Below, piece after piece: positions 56,040 through 64,000 of a stretch of DNA of 64,000 nt; the stretch's first letter is position 1; the number at the start of each line of letters is the position of its first letter. Source of the DNA: Dermacentor variabilis. Taxonomy: Eukaryota; Arthropoda; Arachnida; Ixodida; Ixodidae. The stretch lies in assembly GCF_050947875.1 (NCBI RefSeq), contig NC_134572.1:156447105-156511104 (forward strand), written 5' to 3'. The translations under genes were made by a program, and so were the position numbers. The notes under the pieces are model-generated. The model was not told the DNA's origin, searched no databases, and saw only the letters and a program-made list of their open reading frames with translations.

Positions 56040-56760
56040 ATGTGTGTTTGTGCTTCTACATGCTGCTTGTGCCTCTTATTGGGGTGATGCAGCACTAAAT
56101 AGCATCACAAACTGGCGAGCACGCCAGGATTCACTTGTAGATACAGTGCAAGAGGACAGTTTAGCTTGAGCGCAGACAGACATTAGTAGATGGCACCATT
56201 GATATAGAGAAACTCGCGGCCATAAGACTCCAGCTAGGATTGTCATGCGCAGAACTTCGCAGATAGATTGAAGCCGAAAAGGCAAAACAAAGGGACGAGA
56301 CAGCTGTGGAGCGAGAGGCAATCAAGGAGGGTGACGAGAGGCAGCGTGAGATCCTCCAGCTAAAGCTGCAGCTTCAGTAAGAAGCTTGGAATGTGCAGGC
56401 AGCGGCTTCAGAAATTTTGACTGCGCCCAGCACTTCCTCATCATCCCTCAAGCCACCGAAGTTACTTCCTTTGTTAGACGAGAAACGCGATGATTTGCAC
56501 GCGTATTTGCAGCAATTTGAGCTTGTAGAAACAGGGCAGGACTGGCCACAAGAAAAATGGGCTCTTGCTGTGAGGATGTGTCTGAATGGTGAAACTTCAA
56601 CTGTGATCGGTCGGATGACTGACGTCGATTCATTAGATTACCGGAAGGTTAAGAAAGCTTTACTACAGAGGTTCCAATTCACGGCTCAAGGCTACCAAGA
56701 GAAGTTTCCGAAAGCACAAGCAGTCGAGGGCGAAACTGGAAGACAGCAGTAAGAATTTCA
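56040..56760 (+). pseudogene. Retrotransposon gag fragment (coiled coil plus SCAN-like region)
   Basis: Before a stop at 56379 the plus strand reads an E/K/R-rich helix (EREAIKEGDERQREILQLKL). The open frame 56393-56752 continues with PPKLLPLLDEKRDDLHAYLQ, FELVETGQDWPQEKWALAV and LDYRKVKKALLQRFQFTAQG, a gag core known from tick LTR elements. It ends soon after. No protease, RT or LTR accompanies it, so it is an isolated fragment. Confidence 0.6.
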
Positions 56761-56882
56761 GCCTAGTTTGATCATTGGATTGAGATGGCTAACGTGCCTA
56801 AAACGCATGAAGGTCTATGAGATCACATGATGTCTGAACAGTTTCTCCGGTGTTGTGGACCAAATTCATCTTGGGCACTATG

Positions 56883-57025
56883 CGCCGAAACACACACGAC
56901 ACAAGGAAAGAGACGAGACAGAGCGCCCTTTTTTTTTCTAGGAGGGCTGGTGGTCCTGAACCTGAGTGAGTGAACGGGAGGCGCTCTGTCCCGTCTCCTT
57001 CCTTGTGTCATGTGTGCTTTCGCGC
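56883..57025. repeat. Inverted repeat, about 45-bp arms
   Basis: 'cacgacacaaggaaagagac' and 'gagacagagcgcc' on the left are reverse-complemented on the right ('ggcgctctgtcccgtctcc', 'ttccttgtgtcatgtgtg') with few mismatches. The spacer contains poly-T and 'aggagggctggtggtcctga'. Confidence 0.8.
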
Positions 57026-57029
57026 CTAG

Positions 57030-57430
57030 TACACAAGATGGATTGTGACCAACTCGCCCAACAAGACGTCCTTGTGAACCAAAGCTAGGTGTGAACCTTG
57101 TGAACCAATATTGCTGATATTAAGCGCAAGCTGCGGAAGGTGCTCATTGTTCCGAAAAGATCTCTAGGACATAGTCACTAAATCGCAGGAATGCTTAGTG
57201 CTGTATTGTTGTGCATGAAGGCCATTTTGATGATGACGGTGTTCCATTGCACATAAATAAATTAATTTCTTCAAAACAAAGCTACTCGCGAAAATTCTGA
57301 TACCCCTATGTATTCGTACCTGTCAGTAAAGAGAAATTTCTAGTTGTGTAAATAGGCAAAAACAAATTTCATCACCCTCAGGGTCCATACTTCCAATGCT
57401 GCTTAGTTTAGAAGCATTACAGAACCTTAA
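57030..57430. other. Non-coding, nothing recognised
   Basis: No frames or repeats of note. Confidence 0.5.
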
Positions 57431-58150
57431 GAACCATTAAAGAACCTTACAGGCCCTATGGCAGGGCATAAAGTAAAGGTGCGGGAGCATATTAAACAGT
57501 AAAGGTATAAAAAGTACAAATTTACAACAGGAACAGTTATATAAAAAGATTTTCGAGTTACACAATATTGAAGGCACGAGGAATACAAATCAGTATTTGA
57601 AGGCACGCGAACACTTGTTACTGTTAACAGAGCAAAATGAATACCGTTTATGAAAATGATATACAACATGACAAAAATGCGCAATAAAATACATTAGATT
57701 GGGCACTCGTGAATGGTAATTAATGGAAAAAGCGTAACCGAGAGCGGAACCTGTCGGGATTAAATATGGAGACTATGGTATCAGGGAGGTCATTCCTGAG
57801 ACGGATGGCACGAGGTAGTGCAGATGAATTAAATGCAGTTGTTTTACCGTATATCCGCATGAAACTGAACTGATTATGTAATCTGCGTGAAAAAGAGTGG
57901 TATATTTGCAGTTGTAACCTGGTTCGTTTATTATCGTAAATATATTTGTGGAATAAGCACAGAAGAGCGATGTTGCGGCGGATATCTAATGGCAGCAACA
58001 GTAGGTCTAGTTTGATTTGTGTAATGCTTGAGTTTATACCGTGCTCACGGGATGTGAACCGGGCTGTTCTATTTTGTATGATTTCCGTCATGTATAGTAG
58101 GTAATTTTGATGAGGGGATGAAATTGGCGAGGCGAATTCTAACTGTGGCA
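57431..58150 (-). mobile_element. CR1/Jockey-like LINE 3' end
   Basis: 58151-57720 is a 143-codon frame with MPQLEFASPISSPHQNYL, IQNRTARFTSREHGINSS and FNSSALPRAIRLRNDLPD, the C-terminal region of LINE RTs related to 37826-38575. The catalytic part is absent. The end at 58151 abuts a SINE. Confidence 0.7.
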
Positions 58151-58154
58151 AAAT

Positions 58155-58375
58155 GATTGTTTGGAGTGTTTACCACAGTTGGTGGTATAGTTGCTTTGGA
58201 ATTCCAATGCAAACCTTGAGGTTGTAGGATCAAATCCTGACTGCGGCGGCTGCAATTCAATGGGACGAAATGCAAAAATGCCTGCGTACTGTGCGTTAGG
58301 TGCACGTTAAGCAACACCAGCTGCCTGACTACAGCATGCCTCATAATTATAATGAGGCTGTGGCACTTAAACTCG
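58155..58375 (+). repeat. tRNA-derived SINE copy (Ruka-like), plus orientation
   Basis: TGGTATAGTTG (about 58189) is a perfect A-box match; the B box is mutated (ggatcaaatcc). The body follows with 'gcggcggctgcaattcaatg' and ends in 'cctcataattataatgaggc' and T-rich DNA. Only this copy among the Ruka-like set keeps an exact A box. Confidence 0.7.
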
Positions 58376-58379
58376 CAGA

Positions 58380-60175
58380 ATTTATTTTTTTAGAGAGCAT
58401 GCCTCGGAATGCTTTCACACAAGACACAAGACAAGTAGCCAAAAATTAATGAAATAATACCTTCCTCTTAGCAATGGCTTACCGCTTTAGTTAATATTTG
58501 ATGTGACCATGTCTATGTCGTGCCTGCTTTAGCACAAAATTATATGGCGATTAGAGCTGGCTGTCGATTTAAAAATTCAGCTTGATGAATTGGTACCTCT
58601 TAATTGTATAATTGGATTTGTATATTTATGTCCATAAGGGAGAAAAATTACATGAGATGAATTTGTCACGAGGTACACATTCTGAAAAAAGAAAGAATTG
58701 AATTGAGTTGCTTTTATTATTACTGCAAGATTTCCCTACACTGCTATAGTCACCCATGCTTGCGCTGGAAATTGGCGACAAAGCACAATATGCCGTTTTA
58801 TGCCTGATTTTGTTTATGTGAGCTTACCGGATCATTTGGTGCAAAAAAGTAACAGAAAGCTTTAATCTATTAACTCGTAACTTTATTGATCAACTGCTCA
58901 GCCATAGCATCACAACTAGGCGGTGGTGATGCTGGTATTATCTTCATGCTGCTGGTTAACCTTAACTGAGCATGTACCCCCATCTCTTTCAATGCAGTTT
59001 TCTTGATATTTTAGCCGAGGAGTGGTGTACAACATTTTGAAGGCGTATGACACAACAGTGGAAACCATTACTGCAAAATGCTATAGAGAAGCCTGAGGAT
59101 ACAGTACTGTACTTGGTTTTTGTCCCTGTGTTCTTTACAGTGCTGCTTTGTAATGATGAACGTTCCTAATTTTAGATCTGTTGAAATGTAAGGACTCCTC
59201 GGAAAAAGTTGACTTCATTGCTCGATGCACTTCGAATGGCCGTTAGAATAGTGTCATTTTCTGATGTAATGTAAAATCTTTGGTCATTCGTAAACAAATT
59301 AGACTGAAATGTTAGTATGTAGCACAGTTTTCTAAAAGAAGTTCATTTCAATTATTCGATACATGCATGTAATTCTGTTCTCAACCAGTTAATTAATGAG
59401 CTTGAAGATGTGACACGACTGCTTTTAGCTAAGTCGTACACGAATTCACTGAAAGTAAATAGAAGGGAACAGCAAGGGCTCAGATGCACGTAGTATTGCG
59501 TTTCTTGAAGGCAAAGTGTGTGATGCAACAAGGCACCGTAGGTTGATTTTAATGGACACAAACATGGCGAGATCAGCCACATATCTTGGTTTGCTGTGAT
59601 CGAGGGAACAAATTCCTATAAAAGTGATCTAAAAGTGCAGGTCTGTTTCCTTTGTGACTTAAAGAAGTGTTATCCCTTATCTTTGAAAAAAAACGTGTAT
59701 TCAGTAGTGTTAAAATAGCGAACAGTCAAACACAGATTGCATAACAAGGTCTAAACAATGAAATTTTGAATGTTCGCACACCATGTCACCCTTTGTAAAT
59801 TTTGCGATGTACAACCTTCCTATGTGTTTGTGCAACTCCACCATGTCTTGTGTTCATTTCTTCATGTACTTTGAATGCATCAATTATTTGGTTATTGCGT
59901 GTGAAAATGCTAATTTCAGCACACATGTTGCACGAAGAGTGCTGAGTGCTTTCAGGTTCAGCCTCTGCATTTGCGCTCCTGTTGTGGCCCTGAACAAATG
60001 CTACATATAATGAAACATTTGGTCACTCCACCCTCATGTGCCTTGATAGCATTTTGAAATCTTGAGCTGCCATTAAAATACTTGACTAGCTTCAGTCCGA
60101 GGCTATTCATTACTGAACACGCACACTTGCTTACCTTCAGATGAGTACTTTCAGACTGACTCCAACCAAATAACT
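58380..60175. other. Non-coding stretch, nothing recognised
   Basis: Intron-like AT-rich DNA. Frames of 75-76 codons at 59352-59582 and 59783-60010 have no support. Confidence 0.45.
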
Positions 60176-60190
60176 GAATTTTATTAACTC

Positions 60191-60223
60191 GACATTTCGG
60201 AGCCCATTCGGCTCCTTCTTCAG
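60191..60223 (-). ncRNA. Hammerhead-ribozyme-like core at 3' end of Penelope-like element
   Basis: Minus strand: CTGAAGA (60223-60217), an extra A, GGAGCC, loop, GGCTCC (perfectly paired stem II), then GAAA (60198-60195) and TGTC. This matches CUGANGA - stem II - GAAA - short stem III - GUC. Minimal hammerheads in Penelope-like elements are published. The inserted A before stem II and AUGU in place of a self-complementary ACGU in stem III suggest a decayed or inactive copy. Confidence 0.4.
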
Positions 60224-60310
60224 GGGTTTTTCTTCGGGTGTGGTGGTGTACAGCTTTTAAAGGGTCTTTTGTAAAGAAAAGGAGGAGAGTACGGAAAGTG
60301 GGGAGACACT

Positions 60311-60882
60311 TCACAGACAGGATGGGGGCAACAAAAGAGGTGAGACGACTGCCGTGTTGCTGGGCGGCTGGGATGACCGGTGCTGGGAGAGCCTGACCCG
60401 CGAGAGTGCCGCTAACGGGAGGTGGGGGGGAGGAGTTAAGGTACGGGGCAGCTCCGACTTTTTGGTGTTGAACTCGAGCGGGAATCTTCCTGGCTTGGCG
60501 TACTTTTCTTCTTTTTGCCATGTCGCCAAGGCCATAGATATACACGAGGGTAGGTTTCCCTTCACGCGATTTATGTTGCCGTGGTATTCTGAATGTGACA
60601 TGACTCCAGTAGCAGTCTTTTTCACGAGTTCGTCTCTTTGTGAAGGATTTGAGTTTCTTGGAAAGCAATCTTGTGGTCGGTGTCTTCAAACTGTTTGGCG
60701 ACGGCGCTGCGCATACGTTTGAATGTGCCGACATCATTCTCTTGTTGTCTGATGTTTTCTTTTAGATTTTTGGTTTCCCCAATGTATGACGCCGGACAGT
60801 CGGCACTGCTGATTTTGTAGACGGCGCCTTGAGATTTTTCTTTTAGTCGACGATCTTTCGGTTTAGGGAGGAGGATGTTCAA
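60311..60882 (-). pseudogene. GIY-YIG nuclease domain and C-terminal tail of Penelope-like element
   Basis: The GIY part reads AVYKIS and the YIG part ASYIGETKN. The following segment (LKENIRQQENDVGTFKRMRS, VAKQFEDTDHKIAFQETQIL) matches the rest of the domain as I recall it. The tail (YWSHVTFRIPRQH, INRVKGNLPS) is split over two frames. The usual helix Arg (ERLRQH) reads ENIRQQ here. Confidence 0.75.
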
Positions 60883-61609
60883 AATGGTTTATTGGTTTGT
60901 GCGCCACTTTGAGGCCTTCTTTTTTTAACTTTTGTTTGAGCGCTTCGCTGGTACCTCTGAGGTACGGCATGGACACTCGTCCCTGGGGTTGGGGAGAAGT
61001 CAACGGCTGAAGGTCCCATTGTTTGTTTCTTCTTTTTTGCTGTCGGGTTGTTTCCGTGAAATCATCTGTGTAGTTATTCCTTTTAAGTTTGCTGAGAACC
61101 GCTCTCCTTTCTTTCTTTTGATCCGATTCTGATAAGGAATGAGTTTCGGGTCTTTTGAATAAAGAATTTACAACAGACGCCTTGTGGTTTGTCGGATCGT
61201 CGGATCGGAAGTAAAGGTAGCGGCACGTGGGGGTGGGTCTTCTGTAGATTGAAAATTTTAGAATCCCGTCTGTTCGTGTAAATTGTACACCTAAGAATGG
61301 AAGCGATCCATTTTGTTCACGCTCATATGTGAACTGTAAATGCGGGTCTATGGATTTTAAGTGTATCTGCAGGTTTTGGACTTGCCCCGTCTTCACCATG
61401 CAGAAGCAATCATCCAGGTATCTGAGGAAAACTTGGTTTCGGGGAAAAAGTACTTGGAGCTCTCTCCTCGATAGTCTCTTGTAATGTAGTGTGAGGGGAA
61501 AGCCCGAAGTAAAGCATTCCCAGTGCGTCCCCTCTCCTAAAGCGGGCGAGGCAACATGGATCAGGCGAGGGAGGCCGGGCGTTCTTTTCCGGTGGCTGCA
61601 AGGGTGTCT

Positions 61610-62290
61610 CCATTTGGTGTTTCGATGTCCTCCTCGACCGCCGCCGCCCCGTACAGAGTGGAGACAGCCGTGGCGTCTTCTATGGCGTTGGCCATGCGAA
61701 CCGCGGACGCCGAAGTAGGACGCATTGCTGGCGCTCGTGCGTCTTGAAAGCAATCTGCGACGTTGCGAATCTGCGCGCCCGCGCAGGCCTCATCTTCAAA
61801 GCGACCTACTGTGCTTGCGGAGTGTGCGTAGTCCCGGTAGCTACGTATGCGCTTTGCTTTCGACGTTTAGTTCGCGTTGAAGCGACAGATGCACGCAGGT
61901 CAATTGGCTCGCGGCACTGCCACGATTCTTAAACTCAGCGTTTTAACAGACAGTTTCCGCGGTGATCGAGCGAGGTAGGTTCATGTTTTCCTTTCTGTGC
62001 TGGTTAACTTATTTACTACAAGCTGACGGGCTAGTTGGCTTGAATCCATGAGAGAAGGGTTCAGAGCGACCGAGCAAGGACGTGGATAGAAGCAGACACG
62101 CAAAGACGGCGCTGTCCCTTTCTCGTCGTCATTGAGTCACGCTTACACATTCTGTCATTGTTAATTTAGTTAGTAAGCAAATGTTTACAAGTTTATACGG
62201 CAGATAAAGCTATTATCCTTACTTTGTACAGCCATCTACTTATTAGCAATCGCAATCGGTGCTGCGCCTTTCGGGCGGAAGTACGAATTT
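61610..62290 (+). repeat. Dispersed repeat family R, copy 5
   Basis: Best-preserved match to copy 1: 'gaaagcaatctgcgacgttg', 'gcgctttgctttcgacgttt', 'gctagttggcttgaatccat' and 'agcaatcgcaatcggtgc' in the same order and spacing. Its 5' edge meets the truncated end of the Penelope-like element; the order of insertion is not clear. Confidence 0.7.
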
Positions 62291-62294
62291 CCTT

Positions 62295-63850
62295 TAGAGG
62301 ATGCGTTCCGTGATAGAGAGTGTAACAGACAAACATTTCGCAACACACACATACATATATATAAATATGTAATTACATAGGTATTTCTTTATATTTCTGG
62401 TCAACCTCAATTTATAAATGAACCGCAATGCATCATAATCGTTGCAGTCAACAAACAGAAGTCCTGCTCCAGACCATCTCAAAGCGAGAAATCGATGGGG
62501 TGAAGGGTCACATAATGTAATTCGAAGCAACCACAAGAAATCTCAGAACTCCCTTACTAACCGAAATATACAAAGAAATCGCCGATGGTACTTGACGAGA
62601 AAGAGCGTTCGAAATGCTGGGTGTATTTTTGAAGGCAACTTTATTGCCAAGTTTAGTAAATTGAAACACTCTTCTTTTCAAAACATACCACCTTTATTCG
62701 CCATTTTCGATTACAGTCCTATTGGCACTCTACGAGATACACAACACCCAGAAAACAAATTCGCACACCTTGATGAGATCTGCGTTCCTGTGTTCCGGAA
62801 CTTATCCCACATCGAAGACGGTGATTACCAGCGTGGGAATTTCTGTGGCCTCTCCCAATAATTATGTCTATCCCTCACAAAATAACTTGATACTTAGGTG
62901 AATAATTTCATGATGGAGAGATTGCAGGCAAAATGCCAATCACAAGTGGAAAATTGTCATGATTTCAGAGCACTGACAATGCACCAAACACTCGCATCTC
63001 GCTGGCCGTAAGCTAGCCAAGCATGGAAGGTGAGGGCATGAGCTAGGAATGCATGAAGAAAATGGCGTGACCTCCCGACTCTTCCCCGCAGGACAAGAGG
63101 GAGGCTGACAAGAGAGGCAAGAGCGAGTTCAGAGCATTCTCCCAAGCCTGCGCACGCAGTTGATTCTATATAGCAGCATGTAGCTGGCTCAGCGCTTCAT
63201 TCACCACAATGAACAGGCTTATGTGGACGTGTGCATGATAGACAGTTGAATGGTGGAAACTTAGTCAGGAGAAAACGTTCTGCCGAAATTGTTGCTAAAG
63301 AAACATCCGATTATGTAACCACTTTCATGCACATCGAAGTACTTTGCCTCCTTCATGTTTTCATCGATCACCACAACTAGGCCCCGTTGCTGCACTTGCA
63401 AATCCCTAAATATTGTCCAGGCCATATTGCTCTAATATCTGATACATGCGCTGGAAAGAAACAAAGATATGCATGCCGTGTGCTGTACGGGGGTGGTTGT
63501 TATGGAATTCCTAGATATTTTGAAAGATAACCAAAAGCCCGAGATCTGCTGTGACAACCATAAACTAGGCCATCTCAAAGCTCAACGAAAATAGAATTTC
63601 ACGTGTTCATTGTCGAGCAACAAATTAACAGTTGTATGAGCTGTGTTGAACGGTCCCATCTTAATACTACGCAAAACCGCCTCTGTTCCGAGCTCTTGGC
63701 ATTGGCTTTTTAAAACGTTATTTACGCACGACACGTCGTACCAGAAAGGCATTAACACTACTCAGAAAAAAAATTACATAAATTCAGAGTATTGTCTCCT
63801 ATTGCGTAGCATTCTCTGGCTCTGCTGGTTCTTTCCCTATGTTTAGTCTA
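62295..63850. other. Non-coding stretch, one unassigned frame
   Basis: A 139-codon plus-strand frame (62442-62861) has no recognisable domain and ordinary AT-rich codon use. Nothing else is apparent. Confidence 0.4.
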
Positions 63851-63867
63851 GTTTGTGGTTTTCTTTC

Positions 63868-64000
63868 TCTGTTGGCGCGCCCCAATTTCAATTTGGCCCA
63901 TCCCAATATCATCCCCACATTTAGATAACGAACTCTCAAACGTAAGTTAGCATGCGCCCCAATTTAGGCTGGCCTGCCCAAAACTTCATGTTGGCCCGCC
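63868..64000. repeat. Start of a degenerate GGCCCGCCCAA-type tandem repeat, cut by window end
   Basis: Units such as 'ggcgcgccccaatttcaatt', 'ggcccatcccaat', 'gcgccccaatttagg' and 'ttggcccgcc' recur with irregular spacing and increase toward the window end. The array probably continues beyond 64000. Confidence 0.5.

Larger units (their letters stand above)
60176..61520 (-). mobile_element. Penelope-like element, 5'-truncated
   Basis: Carries RT with the catalytic FLRYLDDCFCMVKTG, then LKSIDPHLQFTYEREQNGSL and FSIYRRPTPTCRYL (61753-60863 frame, real homology from about 61500). A GIY-YIG nuclease follows (60882-60622: GAVYKISSADCPASYIGETK). A one-base shift near 60880 separates them. The RT N-terminus is missing, with a further frameshift near 61430. 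RT fused to C-terminal GIY-YIG is diagnostic of Penelope-like elements. Confidence 0.85.

Noticed and set aside
1..64000. Bacterial or viral contamination
   Set aside because: Intron-like AT-rich DNA, SINEs, LINEs with TSDs, splice signals and no operon structure indicate animal nuclear DNA throughout.

Overview
The window is animal nuclear DNA, and the repeat content points to a hard tick (Ixodidae). This rests on recalled family resemblance, not a search. It is AT-rich, intron-like sequence crowded with decayed retroelements, and no complete ordinary gene was found. The recognisable families are RTE-type LINEs with the GDFNAKVG and SDHR endonuclease motifs, RNase H-bearing I-like LINEs, CR1/Jockey-like LINE 3' ends, a LINE whose ORF1 carries an SGNH-hydrolase-like domain, a Penelope-like element with GIY-YIG, a Ty3/gypsy fragment, a CACTA/EnSpm-type transposase remnant, small TIR elements, and tRNA-derived SINEs.

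Layout. 1-4.4 kb holds two copies of a GC-rich dispersed repeat (family R), a SINE and one orphan splice-bounded exon (3062-3266, minus). 4.4-7.0 kb is an I-like LINE bounded by a 13-bp target-site duplication (TSD). 7.2-8.2 kb has another R copy and a SINE. 10.7-18 kb is a pile of minus-strand LINEs: RTE, then the SGNH-ORF1 LINE, then a CR1/Jockey-like LINE. 18-24 kb is mostly unannotatable, with an R copy, a SINE, a 117-bp tandem duplication and a striking double palindrome (23911-24035). 24.2-27.1 kb is an RTE with an 8-bp TSD. 28.1-30.1 kb is the CACTA-type transposase relic, followed by a small predicted secreted six-cysteine peptide gene (30246-30503, minus).

30.5-34.6 kb is a nested stack in which TIR-type element ends flank a truncated gypsy element that itself contains a 548-bp TIR element. 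35.4-36.5 kb is a 5'-truncated RTE with an 11-bp TSD. 39.0-42.3 kb is the longest RTE copy. Its 9-bp TSD places a tRNA-like head with perfect A and B boxes inside the element, at its 5' end. 44.1-44.8 kb is a tandemly duplicated coding exon, one copy dead and one open. 45.7-51.7 kb is a near full-length I-like LINE (ORF1 with zinc knuckles; ORF2 with EN, RT and RNase H) interrupted by a SINE with a 14-bp TSD. 54-58.4 kb has an inverted SINE pair, a gag fragment, a LINE 3' end and a SINE. 60.2-61.5 kb is the Penelope-like element with a hammerhead-like 3' motif, and an R copy follows.

The coding regions do not form a pathway. The window is a stratified transposon landscape in which insertion order can often be read from TSDs. 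The strongest leads are the tRNA-headed RTE, the double palindrome, the duplicated exon, the secreted peptide and the Penelope hammerhead-like core.
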